Below are positions 16,547 to 25,592 of a stretch of 64,000 nucleotides of DNA, one piece after another. The DNA is taken from positions 1 to 64,000 of the forward strand of contig CAJTQI010000012.1 of assembly GCA_910578645.1 (NCBI GenBank), given 5' to 3'. Source of the DNA: an uncultured Lachnospiraceae bacterium. GTDB lineage: Bacteria; Bacillota; Clostridia; Lachnospirales; Lachnospiraceae. The translations under genes were made by a program, and so were the position numbers. Within the stretch, counting starts at the first letter, position 1; each line of letters begins with the position of its first letter. The notes beneath the pieces were generated by a model. The model saw only the letters and a list, made by a program, of their open reading frames with translations. It was not told the DNA's origin and ran no database searches.

Positions 16547-19500
16547 TTAGTCCTCCTTCCTTTTCCTGCTCATTGCCGCCAGAACGCCGAACACGCCGAT
16601 CCCTGCCACGGATAAAGCGGATAAGGCTATCCACAATCCCACGTTGCTCTCATCGCCCGTCTTTGGCGTGGTGATAATCTCCACGGGCTTTTTCTCATTG
16701 GTCATAGTCGCTTTCACAACCTGCCCGTCCTCTTTGATTTCAAACGGGAACTCCCTCTCGTCAATCAGGTAGCCTTCCGGTGCGTCATACTCCTGATAGG
16801 TGTACTTCCCATAGCGGAGCGTAAAGGTGGCAAGCCCGTTTTTGTCGGTCACGCCTGTTGCAACCACATTTCCGTCCTCATCCTTGATGCGGAACTTTGC
16901 ATTGGGGAGCAGCTTCCCGTCGGATACGTCCGTCTTGGTCAGCTCCAGCTTTCCGGTGATCGGCTTATTGATGAAGCCGACGCCTGCCTTATTCTCCACG
17001 TCCACGATCTTCCCGTCCTCGTTTATCTCAAAGAAATAGGCGTTTTCGTCCAGCACGAATCCCTTTGGTGCGGTCTTTTCCTTTACGAAATAGCCGCCGT
17101 ATAAAAGCCCGTCTGTCTGGTAAATGCCCTCGGAGATTTCCGGGATTTCGGCGATTAAGCTGTCCTTTTTGGAGTCAAATTTCCTGTTCCCGTCCGTGTC
17201 CTGATACAGCTCAAAGACTGCGCCCGTCAGCTTGTTCGCCGGGTAGTCTGCGTCCACTTTTGTAAGGCGGACGCTGCCGATAATCAGCTTATCCGTGATT
17301 TTAACCTCAATCACTTCTTCATTTACGGTCACGGATACATAGTGCAGCGCCTCATTCAGCACATACCCTTCCGGTGCCGCAATCTCCCGCACGATATAGG
17401 TTCCAAACGGCACGTCCTCAAAAGCAAACGCCCCGTCCTTTCCGGTTACGGACACAAGCAGGGCGGTTTCCTCGGTAAATTCCTCCGTGCCTGCCGAAAA
17501 CAGGCCGATGGTCGCATTTTCCAGCGGCTTGTCCTCCGTGTCCACCTTGATTCCCTCAATCCTGCCACGGAGCAGCTCATTTTCAATGGGTTCCCCGTCC
17601 TTCACATGGACGCTCACAAGTGCCGCATCCTGCCCCTGATAGGAGAATTCCACCGGGTATTTTTCATCGGAGAGGATATAATGCTGGTCGGTACATACCT
17701 CTTTTACATAGTAGCTGCCAAAAGGCAGGTCGCTTACGAAAAATGCCATGCTGTCCGTGTTGCAGAATACAATCTCAATCAATCCGTCTGCCGGGATGAC
17801 ATCGCCATTGGAAGCAGCCAGATCCTCCGCCGCATACAGCCCAAAGGCTACATTCTGGATTTCCCCTTTGTCCCCGATTCCAAAGATTTCATCCTGCTCC
17901 AGTGCCTTTGTCAAGTCAACCGTCACTTTCTGACGCTCATTGTAAAAGGCGGTGTCGGTTTCCGTTACGGAAATTTCCTGCCCCGCATAGATAAGCTCGA
18001 TTTCGTGTCCCTCGATATTCAGCACACACCCATAAGGCGCAGTCACTTCCACAACCCGGTATTTCCCTAAATACAGCTCCTTGCTTTCTGCGTTCCCGTC
18101 CTCATCGGTGGTGATGGTGTCCACAACTTCCCCTGCATTTGCCCGCACGGTTCCGTCCTGCGTAATAATATCTTCTGCGGCAATGATTTCATATACCGCC
18201 CCGGCTTTCCCCGTCACTTCAAACACCGGGGTATAAATGTTGCCATCCTCGGTCAAATCCCCGGCTTTATCTATCACACCGTCACCGGAAGTCTGGACGC
18301 CTGCAAATTCCTCAGCGGTCTTGGTCACAAGGATTCTGCCTTTCTGCGGCATATTTTTCTGTTCCGTCACAACAACGGTGACGCCGCTCTCCTCAGTGGA
18401 ATTTTCCTGCGCCACGGTAAACGGGACAAGCGTGGAATCCAGCACATAGCTATAGGGAGCCTGCACCTCCACCATCGTGTAATCCCCAAAAGGCAGCTCC
18501 TCCGGCGTAATCAGGTATCCGTCCGCCCCGGTGTAGAACGTATCCAGCACCGTCACCTCCGGGTAGGTGTACTTCATGGTGACAAGCTCCCCTGCGCTGT
18601 CATAAATCTGGTAGCCTGCGCCTGCAAGGGGGATGGTGTTCCCGGTTTCGGCGTCCTTCTTCACAATCTTGATATAGGACGCAAACGGCCTGTTGTTGAT
18701 CAGGTAGCGGTAAACCTCCCCGTCTTTGCTGACATACACGTCAAAGTCCTTCATCAGCTCGCTGCCTTCCCACCCTTTGGTCTGGTGGACGGTGTAAACG
18801 CCGTAAGGCAGGTCTTTTGTTTCCGCATAGCCGTACTCATCGCAAACCAGTGTGTCCCGCTCGCTTTCTTTCGCATTGTCATAGCTGCCGGAACGCTTCA
18901 GGTACACCTGGAATTCTGCGCCCTCCTCCGGCGTTTCAATCTGCGTGCTGCCGTCATCGGTATGCTTGATGATGGAAATGCGACCTTTGATGACCTGCTC
19001 CGTCACGTCATTGGAAGTGGTGTTTAATTCGATGGTGTAATTCTCCGGCTCCGCCCCTACATGGTGTACGGTTTCATCCAAAAGGTAGCCTTCGGACGGC
19101 GTGATTTCACGGATGCTCCAGTCATAGCCGCAGACATAATACTTTGTGGTGAATTTCCCCTCGCTGTCGGTGGTGTAGGTGTCAATCAGGGTGTCCCCGT
19201 CATAAATGCCATACACTGCGCCCGCCAGCGTTGCGTCACCCTGCGGCTCCCCGGTTTCCCTGTCTGTCTTTGTCACGTTGACACGGAACTTTTTCAGGAT
19301 GTTGGTCACGGTTGCGCTAGTGACTTCCTTCCACTTAATCGTGACGCTCTGCTTTTCCGGGATGACATAGCGGACTGCGGTATCCACTTCCTCAAGGGTG
19401 TACGGTGTGGAGCCGGAAATGAGGATGTTAGGAAACATTGCCACGCCGTTCTTATCGGTCACTGCGTATTCATCCACGGCTGCACCGGAAAGGGCTGTCC

Positions 19501-20746
19501 CGTATAAATGGAACCTCACGCCCTCCACCAGATTGTCCTCGGAGCCTTTGATTACTTTCAGATCCCCACGCTTTAAGATGTTGGAGAACTCCACCTTTGC
19601 GGTCTGCCCGCCCGAAACGGTCACTTTCTGCGATTTCTGCGGCTCATAGCGTTCCTCTGTAAGCTCCGTCACGGTATAGGTTCCCGGATTCAGGTTCTCC
19701 ACCTTAATCTTCCCGTTCTTCCCCGTAACCACGGTCTTGTCAATGCCGTTGCCCGTAATCTGGAACCGCAGCCCCTCCACAATACCGTCCTCGGACGTTT
19801 TCACAATCTGCACATGGCCATAAGGGATTTTCACGCTCAGGTACACCGTGATGTCGGATGCGCTCTCCACGCCCACAACAACGTCCTGCAGGGACGCATC
19901 GCCATAGGCTACCAGTGTGCCGCTGACTGCCGGGCTTCTCTTGGTTGCGGTCAGAAGCACATCCTCCGTCACCGCCTTTTTGGAAGTGATGGTGAGCGTG
20001 TTGCCGGACGCACTCACGGCCACGCTGCTGTTGGATGAAGTGAAGTTATATTTTGACAAAACCCCGTTTGTATCCGTCAGTTTCACAACGTACTTGTCCC
20101 CGTCCCATGAAAGCTCCTTTACGACTGCGTTCCTGTCGGTGGACGCAAAGCTGGGGATTGTCCCGTGTTCCTGCATGCCCGCCACGATCTGGCTGTACGC
20201 TGCGGACACGCCGCCATTCGCCCCGTTTGCACAGATGCTGTTATAGAACTTTCCGTCCGTCTGGTTATACGGTGCATTGGCGTTCCTGCACCCGGTCACG
20301 ATCTCCCATATGACCATCTGCGTGGCAACCACCTTTTCATCCTCGGAACCGGGCAGGCTCCCCATGCTGCCCTGCGAACCGTACAAAAGCGCAAGGTTCA
20401 CGGCGTTCCTCTGGCTCCCGCTCAAAGCGTTCCATGTGTCGGACGCATTTGCCCGCAGGGTGTTCCCCGTGTGCAGCGACACCCCCGGCTGGATGCAGAA
20501 GGCAGGCTCCCCGTCCGCATAGATACGGGTTCTCGCCTCCCCCGCCTCGCCGCATACCCTCCCGTCATGGGTGACGGTCTGCTGGTATTTGATGGTGTTG
20601 CCCGCCCCGTCATGGCAGTACGCAAAGGTAATCTTCGCTGTTTCCGACGCCGCCGACACGTTCATGGACGGAAAGACGGAAACAATGGATGCCGCCGCCA
20701 TCATCATGGCAAGCCCTCTTTTCAATCTCTCTTTCAACTTCTTCAA
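16547..20746 (-). CDS. Wall-anchored thioester/SpaA-type adhesin of the ICE
   Basis: About 1,400 residues. A signal peptide (basic start, then GLAMMMAAASIVSVFPSM, cleavage after about NVSA) is followed by a thioester domain with the reactive Cys in GEPAFCIQPG and the Gln in ATQMVIWEI, which can bind host or neighbour-cell surfaces covalently. Then come roughly ten SpaA/Cna-B-like repeats (KTDxETGxxxxLAGAxYxIYD type) expected to be stabilised by isopeptide bonds, a sortase motif TPKTG, a membrane helix and a KRKED tail. The best start is TTG at 20744-20746 with GGAGG at 8 bases; the in-frame ATG at 20761 lacks a ribosome binding site. Such proteins on ICEs are thought to aid mating-pair contact. 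Confidence 0.9.
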   Translation of the reverse strand: MKKLKERLKRGLAMMMAAASIVSVFPSMNVSAASETAKITFAYCHDGAGNTIKYQQTVTHDGRVCGEAGEARTRIYADGEPAFCIQPGVSLHTGNTLRANASDTWNALSGSQRNAVNLALLYGSQGSMGSLPGSEDEKVVATQMVIWEIVTGCRNANAPYNQTDGKFYNSICANGANGGVSAAYSQIVAGMQEHGTIPSFASTDRNAVVKELSWDGDKYVVKLTDTNGVLSKYNFTSSNSSVAVSASGNTLTITSKKAVTEDVLLTATKRSPAVSGTLVAYGDASLQDVVVGVESASDITVYLSVKIPYGHVQIVKTSEDGIVEGLRFQITGNGIDKTVVTGKNGKIKVENLNPGTYTVTELTEERYEPQKSQKVTVSGGQTAKVEFSNILKRGDLKVIKGSEDNLVEGVRFHLYGTALSGAAVDEYAVTDKNGVAMFPNILISGSTPYTLEEVDTAVRYVIPEKQSVTIKWKEVTSATVTNILKKFRVNVTKTDRETGEPQGDATLAGAVYGIYDGDTLIDTYTTDSEGKFTTKYYVCGYDWSIREITPSEGYLLDETVHHVGAEPENYTIELNTTSNDVTEQVIKGRISIIKHTDDGSTQIETPEEGAEFQVYLKRSGSYDNAKESERDTLVCDEYGYAETKDLPYGVYTVHQTKGWEGSELMKDFDVYVSKDGEVYRYLINNRPFASYIKIVKKDAETGNTIPLAGAGYQIYDSAGELVTMKYTYPEVTVLDTFYTGADGYLITPEELPFGDYTMVEVQAPYSYVLDSTLVPFTVAQENSTEESGVTVVVTEQKNMPQKGRILVTKTAEEFAGVQTSGDGVIDKAGDLTEDGNIYTPVFEVTGKAGAVYEIIAAEDIITQDGTVRANAGEVVDTITTDEDGNAESKELYLGKYRVVEVTAPYGCVLNIEGHEIELIYAGQEISVTETDTAFYNERQKVTVDLTKALEQDEIFGIGDKGEIQNVAFGLYAAEDLAASNGDVIPADGLIEIVFCNTDSMAFFVSDLPFGSYYVKEVCTDQHYILSDEKYPVEFSYQGQDAALVSVHVKDGEPIENELLRGRIEGIKVDTEDKPLENATIGLFSAGTEEFTEETALLVSVTGKDGAFAFEDVPFGTYIVREIAAPEGYVLNEALHYVSVTVNEEVIEVKITDKLIIGSVRLTKVDADYPANKLTGAVFELYQDTDGNRKFDSKKDSLIAEIPEISEGIYQTDGLLYGGYFVKEKTAPKGFVLDENAYFFEINEDGKIVDVENKAGVGFINKPITGKLELTKTDVSDGKLLPNAKFRIKDEDGNVVATGVTDKNGLATFTLRYGKYTYQEYDAPEGYLIDEREFPFEIKEDGQVVKATMTNEKKPVEIITTPKTGDESNVGLWIALSALSVAGIGVFGVLAAMSRKRKED

Positions 20747-20777
20747 TCTACTTACCTCCATATTTATTTTTTGGCAT

Positions 20778-20802
20778 AAAAAAATCCCTGCAATGTGCAG
20801 GG
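20778..20802 (-). terminator. Intrinsic terminator after parB
   Basis: Stem CCCTGC/GCAGGG (20786-20802 overall) followed on the minus strand by ATTTTTTT. It ends the parA-parB transcript just before the adhesin gene, which therefore needs its own promoter or read-through. Confidence 0.8.
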
Positions 20803-20979
20803 TTGGTAAACTGGTACATCTGCCGTGCCAGCCAGAAAAAGGATAGCCGCCGGCTCCTTATTGTTTTTTCGGCTGGTATTCGGCTGGTAACTGAAAGGGG
20901 TAGGGTGTGGGAAGGGGGAAACGGTAAAAAAGGCTATCCGCAAAAGGGCATAGCTGTCCCGTGGCGGAAAGCCTCACTG

Positions 20980-21912
20980 TCACCGTTCCCTGTCCTTACT
21001 CCGTTCCCGTTTCCGGTACAGCTCCAGTGCCTTCACAATCGTATCTTCCATCTGTTTCGCAGGCGTCCCCGGTGAAAAATACTTGCTGATACGCTCTTTC
21101 GGCATACGAAACTGCTCCTTCTGGTTCCCCTTTTCCTCTGATAAAATAGAGAGGATTACATCTTCGTTCAATCTCCCCTCGTCTGCAAACTTACGCATTT
21201 TGATTGCTTGTGCATGGCTCGGTGTGCAGTCCTCCAACTGCATGGTGTCAAGCAGGACGGTTTGTTGCTCTTTCGGCAGGTAAGACAACTCTACCGCTGG
21301 ACGTATGGCAATCTTGCCGCTGTCAACCATATCCAGAATTGGCGTGATAAGCTCGGTCAAGCGGATATATCGCTGAATTTGGGTATTGCTGTCCGGCGAT
21401 TTCTCTGCCAAAAGCTCTCTTGACGTTTTTCCCAACTTCTGTCCCAGTGGGACAGAAGTTAAATCTGTACGCTGTCCCTGCCTTTTCATTGCGTCCAGTT
21501 TCATCTTGTAGGCAAACGCTTTCTCTGACGGTAATATCTGCTCCCTTTGCAGGTTAGAATCCACCATGATTATAATGGCTTCATCATCCGTTAAATTTCG
21601 GACAATACAAGGTATCTCCTTTTTCTCCGCAAGCTCGCTCGCCATTTTCCGCCTGTGTCCGGCTATCATTTCATAACCGCCCTCCGGCTTTTCCCGGACA
21701 AGGGCAGGCACCAGAACGCCATACTGTTTCACGCTCTCCGCCATATCCGCCATGCTTTCGTCCATCTTCACCTGAAACGGGTGGTTGGGAAAATCGCTGA
21801 TTTCCTCCAGCGGGATTTCCCTGACGGATTCCCGGCTTTCATTGTCCCTTTCCTCCTGAGTGCTGAACAGGTCAGCGGCTGAGGGAAGCGGCATTTTTAT
21901 TTCTTTCGCCAC
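20980..21912 (-). CDS. parB: ParB/Spo0J-family partition protein of the ICE
   Basis: 310 residues. The N-terminal ParB/sulfiredoxin-type domain includes IPLEEISDFPNHPF (about 34-47), YGVLVPALVREK, and the nucleotide-binding motif AGHRRKMASEL near residues 84-94. The central helix-turn-helix region is around 160-200, then a helical C-terminus. GTG start (21910-21912) with GAGGGAGG upstream; it overlaps the end of parA by 41 bases. With ParA it probably stabilises the excised circular ICE or regulates its genes. Confidence 0.9.
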   Translation of the reverse strand: MAKEIKMPLPSAADLFSTQEERDNESRESVREIPLEEISDFPNHPFQVKMDESMADMAESVKQYGVLVPALVREKPEGGYEMIAGHRRKMASELAEKKEIPCIVRNLTDDEAIIIMVDSNLQREQILPSEKAFAYKMKLDAMKRQGQRTDLTSVPLGQKLGKTSRELLAEKSPDSNTQIQRYIRLTELITPILDMVDSGKIAIRPAVELSYLPKEQQTVLLDTMQLEDCTPSHAQAIKMRKFADEGRLNEDVILSILSEEKGNQKEQFRMPKERISKYFSPGTPAKQMEDTIVKALELYRKRERSKDRER

Positions 21913-22693
21913 TGCGTATCACCTCCCTCGTAAATGCTCCATACGCCTTTGCCGCCGCACCGTTCTTGTCATAGTTGTAAATGCTCTGCCCTGCGGCGCT
22001 GGTTTCCGCCGCTTTCACCGCAACGGGGATGACCGTCTGGTACACCTTGATTACCCTCCCGTAATTCTGCCTTAGATTGTCGGCTGTGGCACGGGCAAGG
22101 TTTGTCCGCATATCTGCCAACGTAAGCAGTACGCCGTCCACCTTTAAACCGGGGTTAATCTGCCGCTGTACCCTGCCTATGGTTTTCATAAGCTGCGTCA
22201 TTCCCTTTAAGGGGAGATAGTGCGCCTGCACCGGGACGATTACGCTGTCCGCCGCCGCAAGCGCATTGATAGTGAGCATACCCAGACTCGGCATACAGTC
22301 AATCAGGATATAGTCATAATCCTTTTTCAGCTCGCTCAGATAGGATTTCATGGTGAACTCCCGGCTCATGGCGTTTACAAGCGTGATTTCCATGCCGGAC
22401 AGCTCGATATTCGCCGGAATCAGGTCTACGCCCTCGTCATGGTGTAAAATCCCCTCGCCCGCTTCAAACGGCTCGTCACGGATAATCTTTTCCATCTGCG
22501 TTGAGAGCGTGACCGGAAGGCTGTCCTGATCCGCCCAACCCAAAGATGTTGTCAAATCCCCCTGTGGATCGGCGTCCACAAGCAGCACTTTCTTCCCCTC
22601 GTTTGCAAGCCCTATTCCTAAATTTACGGTAGTCGTGGTCTTGCCCGTCCCGCCTTTCTGGTTTGCAAGGGCGATTACCTTACATTTAGACAT
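21872..22693 (-). CDS. parA: ParA/Soj-family partition ATPase of the ICE
   Basis: About 273 residues. Deviant Walker A NQKGGTGKTTTT at residues 11-22, switch I DADPQGDLTTSLGW near 40-53, Walker B DYILIDCMPSLG near 121-132. AAAGGAGG lies before GTG-ATG (22691-22696); ATG at 22693 has the better spacing. ParA forms dynamic filaments or gradients on DNA and works with ParB. As first gene after a terminator it probably has its own promoter. Confidence 0.9.
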   Translation of the reverse strand: MSKCKVIALANQKGGTGKTTTTVNLGIGLANEGKKVLLVDADPQGDLTTSLGWADQDSLPVTLSTQMEKIIRDEPFEAGEGILHHDEGVDLIPANIELSGMEITLVNAMSREFTMKSYLSELKKDYDYILIDCMPSLGMLTINALAAADSVIVPVQAHYLPLKGMTQLMKTIGRVQRQINPGLKVDGVLLTLADMRTNLARATADNLRQNYGRVIKVYQTVIPVAVKAAETSAAGQSIYNYDKNGAAAKAYGAFTREVIRSGERNKNAASLSR

Positions 22694-22772
22694 CACGGTT
22701 TACCTCCTTTCCTGAAAATTTAATAGCCACTCCGCATAAGGCAGAATGGCTATGTATGGGTTTTGGGGCAAT

Positions 22773-22813
22773 AAAAAAACCGACTGATTCTCGTTTTTGA
22801 AAACCAATCGGCT
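22773..22813 (-). terminator. Intrinsic terminator after the paralogous gene pair
   Basis: On the minus strand a 13-base stem with several G-U pairs (about 22780-22792/22800-22812) is followed by seven T. It separates the two-gene accessory operon to the right from parA. Confidence 0.75.
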
Positions 22814-22852
22814 ATGTATTTTCCTTATTTATGAACATCTACAATTTACTAG

Positions 22853-23485
22853 CTATTCCCCTGCTTCTAATATATCAAATAAATAGTAAGTGGATATTAA
22901 CCTTAAATTCTCGCCTATTTCTTTAAACCTATGGACAAAATTCTTTAAATCTACCACCACATTATCAAATTCAGTTATATAAAAATGCGGCATATATTTC
23001 TGGTCGAATGGATACCTTGAAAAATCCATGTTATCCTTTTTTCTTTTTCCATTCTGTGTCGCTATTTTCTCAAACAATTCATCTACATACAATTTCGTTC
23101 CATTTATCATATTATTAAATTGTTTTCTTTTCTCTTTATCTGTTTCAAACTCCTGTACTCTTTTTATCACTGTCTGTAATATTTGTTGAATATCGTGCTG
23201 CCCTTCTATTTTTTGCTGATTATCTAACAATATATTCAATGTCCAAACAGTGGCTTTAAGATACAACTCAATGGCATGATTAGCATTAAATATAATTGGA
23301 TAAATAAGGCTATCTGCTTTTTTATCCCAATTATCAATCAATGCTGCTTCGGCAAGCATTATTGCAGAATTCATGAAACCATCTGCAATAACTATCATAT
23401 TATAAATATGGTCATGATGACTTGTCCTCCAGTTCATATATGCAGTCTTATTGACATCTGCATTATAGCTAAATATATCTTTCAT
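22853..23485 (-). CDS. AT-rich accessory protein, HEPN-like paralogue A (210 aa)
   Basis: Not a family I can name. An all-helical protein is suggested. Residues about 62-80, IYPIIFNANHAIELYLKAT, form a helix with the His-x3-Glu-x2-LK pattern seen in HEPN-type domains, and GQHDIQQILQ follows (about 95-104). The next upstream gene has the same arrangement, and both start and end regions align weakly, so the two arose by duplication. AAAGGAG at 7 bases supports the ATG. HEPN proteins are often RNases or nucleotidyl-transferase partners in defence systems; function here is inferred only. Confidence 0.5.
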   Translation of the reverse strand: MKDIFSYNADVNKTAYMNWRTSHHDHIYNMIVIADGFMNSAIMLAEAALIDNWDKKADSLIYPIIFNANHAIELYLKATVWTLNILLDNQQKIEGQHDIQQILQTVIKRVQEFETDKEKRKQFNNMINGTKLYVDELFEKIATQNGKRKKDNMDFSRYPFDQKYMPHFYITEFDNVVVDLKNFVHRFKEIGENLRLISTYYLFDILEAGE

Positions 23486-23526
23486 TTAATTTCTCCTTTA
23501 AATCCTATTCAAAAGTGTTAATCTTT

Positions 23527-24168
23527 TTATGATGATAAATATTCGTCAACAATATGGTAAACAAAATCTAATACCTCATATATGTGATTGATTCCATCTT
23601 TTAAAACCGTATAATCAATGGAATGCCCACAAGTAAAATATAGGCTATCATCCATTCTAATCAAATAACGCCAAACTTCTGCATTTTGATCCACTTGTCG
23701 TACATTATTTTTAATTTCATCTCTCTTTTGATTGGCCTCTTGCAGTTCCTGCAACATCCTCCTTATCTCTTGCAAGTTTATCCCGTCAAGAGAATATTTA
23801 AAGAAATTCTCCTTATACATTTTTACTTGATTTATAAAATCTTCTGAACATATCATATCATCAATAATCTCTTTTTTCACACAATCCCATAAATCTAATA
23901 AGCTATGTCCGCCTTTAGGCATAGTTCCTCTAGTCCGCATATAAATATGCTTTAATGAAATTTCCAAAGAATGCCGATAAGAAAACAATATCGGAAATAT
24001 AAACGTGTCAAGTATTTTAGGATTATTGCCGTTATCCAATGCTATTTCAACTAATTCATCAGCACTATTTTTATATCCTTCTCTCAGCCCGTATAATGCC
24101 TGATCTTTATCCTGCCATCCGAAGTGAGCAGATTGTTCCATAAGACCTGTATCTTTAAATATCTTCAA
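23527..24168 (-). CDS. AT-rich accessory protein, HEPN-like paralogue B (213 aa)
   Basis: First gene of the pair, 41 bases ahead of its paralogue. GYKNSADELVEIALDN parallels GFMNSAIMLAEAALIDN in A, and TFIFPILFSYRHSLEISLKH parallels LIYPIIFNANHAIELYLKA. B additionally shows RxxxxE-like SYRHSLE, GHSLLDLW near residue 90 and a helical charged middle. Start is likely TTG (24166-24168) with GGAGG at 8 bases; a GTG at 24183 lacks a good site. Base composition is much more A/T-rich than the flanking ICE genes, suggesting separate acquisition. Function unknown. Confidence 0.5.
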   Translation of the reverse strand: MKIFKDTGLMEQSAHFGWQDKDQALYGLREGYKNSADELVEIALDNGNNPKILDTFIFPILFSYRHSLEISLKHIYMRTRGTMPKGGHSLLDLWDCVKKEIIDDMICSEDFINQVKMYKENFFKYSLDGINLQEIRRMLQELQEANQKRDEIKNNVRQVDQNAEVWRYLIRMDDSLYFTCGHSIDYTVLKDGINHIYEVLDFVYHIVDEYLSS

Positions 24169-24514
24169 TATAATACCCTCCACACTAATGATAATTTTAT
24201 CTTAACGTCCTACTTCTTACAGTAGCATTATAATCCTATTTCACACTTTCTATCAACTAACAATTACCAGTATCCCATAATCCCTATCTGATAAGATATA
24301 ACAGCTTACACACTCTAACACCATTTAAAGAAAATCCATGTAAATCTACGTCCAGAAACGTCAAGCAAACTTCTCCCCTTTCCCCAAAAGAATAAGGCAA
24401 ACTTTCACACACTATTTGGGGGATACCCCTTCCCCCAACTCTTCCCCCAAAAATCCCCCAAATTAGCACTCAAAATACGGTAATTTACGATAATTTATGA
24501 ACCTCTCCTTAGAA
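24169..24514. other. Gene-free stretch at the probable right end of the ICE
   Basis: No gene is seen. A perfect 11-base inverted repeat ATTTGGGGGAT/ATCCCCCAAAT (24414-24424/24453-24463) encloses two direct CTTCCCCCAA copies at 24429 and 24441. TAATTTA occurs twice around 24480-24497. The motif TTTGGGGGATACCCC here resembles the tails of the inverted repeats around the oriT at 336-349 and 662-674. These may be integrase or accessory-protein sites marking attR; no target duplication could be recognised. Confidence 0.4.
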
Positions 24515-24562
24515 CGCAAAAAACCCCTGAAAATGCCCATTCTATGGGATTTTCAGGGGTTC
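24515..24562 (-). terminator. Intrinsic terminator of rpsB-tsf
   Basis: A long hairpin, AACCCCTGAAAAT with CCCAT on one arm and ATGGG with ATTTTCAGGGGTT on the other (24522-24540/24544-24561, loop TCT), followed on the minus strand by TTTTTTGCG. It is 24 bases past the tsf stop and is the first clearly chromosomal signal right of the ICE. Confidence 0.9.
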
Positions 24563-24585
24563 GTGAATCAATTTCATTCAGAAGT

Positions 24586-25521
24586 TTACTGATTCATCTG
24601 CTTTGCAACTTCCTCTGCAAAATTCTCCTCTTTCTTCTCAAGACCTTCACCAGTCTCAAAGCGGACAAATCTCTTGATGGAAAGCTTCGCATTATTCTCT
24701 TTCGCAACCTGCTCAAGATATTTTGCTACGGACTGCTTTCCGTCTTCTGCTTTCACATATACCTGCTCAAGCAGACATACTTCTTTCAGCTCCTTATTCA
24801 AACGACCATTGACAGCGCCCTCGATAACCTTCTCCGGCTTGCCTGCCATCTTAGGGTCATTTTTAATCTGCTCTGCAATAATCTCCTTCTCATGAGCCTT
24901 GTATTCCTCGGATACCTCATCTGTGGATACATACTTCGGATAAAGCGCCGCCACCTGCATAGCGATATTGGTCAATGCATCTTTTACCGCATCATTCACT
25001 ACATCCGTAGCTGCCTCGACAATAACGCCGATTCTGCCACCGCCGTGTACGTAAGACACTGCACAACCATCGTTGGCAACGACTTTCTCAAATCTTCTGA
25101 TAGACAGATTCTCACCAATTACGGCTACCTTATCTACCAAAGCATCTTTCACGGTCTTGGAAGTATCTAAATGCCAGCTCTCAGCAAGGAAAGCATCCAT
25201 ATCTGCCGCATCGGACTCCACAGCCTGTTTTGCCACTGCTTCCACATATGCCTGGAAATCAGCATTCTTAGCCACGAAGTCTGTCTCGGAATTTACTTCA
25301 ACTACCGCTACCGTCTTATCATCTTTCACGGACACACGGCAAAGCCCTTCTGCCGCAATTCTTCCTGCTTTCTTCTCAGCCTTAGCCTGTCCGTTCTTTC
25401 TCAAATATTCAACCGCTGCATCCATATCACCGTTCGTCTCTCCAAGAGCCTTCTTACAGTCCATCATACCTGCACCGGTCATCTCTCTTAACTCTTTTAC
25501 CATTGCTGCTGTAATAGCCAT
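24586..25521 (-). CDS. tsf: Translation elongation factor Ts
   Basis: 311 residues with the signature start MAITAAMVKELREMTGAGMM, DCKKALGETNGDM, VNSETDFVAKN near 80-90 and YVHGGGRIGVIVE near 140-152. It recycles EF-Tu-GDP to EF-Tu-GTP. Slightly long for the family owing to an insertion in the dimerisation region, as usual in Clostridia. It follows rpsB by 71 bases and ends the operon. Confidence 0.98.
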   Translation of the reverse strand: MAITAAMVKELREMTGAGMMDCKKALGETNGDMDAAVEYLRKNGQAKAEKKAGRIAAEGLCRVSVKDDKTVAVVEVNSETDFVAKNADFQAYVEAVAKQAVESDAADMDAFLAESWHLDTSKTVKDALVDKVAVIGENLSIRRFEKVVANDGCAVSYVHGGGRIGVIVEAATDVVNDAVKDALTNIAMQVAALYPKYVSTDEVSEEYKAHEKEIIAEQIKNDPKMAGKPEKVIEGAVNGRLNKELKEVCLLEQVYVKAEDGKQSVAKYLEQVAKENNAKLSIKRFVRFETGEGLEKKEENFAEEVAKQMNQ

Positions 25522-25592
25522 CTATCTGTCCTCCTAAATCATCCAATTTTTCAAATCTGTCATTTGTCATTCCTTCTCGAATGCATCACTGG

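Larger units (their letters stand above)
1..24470. mobile_element. Integrative conjugative element (right part), with a second element nested in it
   Basis: The stretch between the window start and the tsf terminator has ICE hallmarks: parA/parB, a giant methylase/helicase, an LPD28-type small protein, a wall-anchored SpaA/thioester adhesin, and TnpV. All belong to gene sets known from Tn1549-like and related Firmicutes ICEs. Relaxase, coupling protein, VirB4-like ATPase and integrase of the outer element are not in the window and should lie further left. The right boundary is inferred, not seen: it should fall between the last accessory gene (starts 24168) and the tsf terminator (24515). The left boundary is outside the window. 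Confidence 0.7.

Noticed and set aside
24429..24450. Repeats TTCCCCCAA as a CRISPR array
   Set aside because: Only two 10-base copies with a 12-base period and no spacers; no cas genes nearby.
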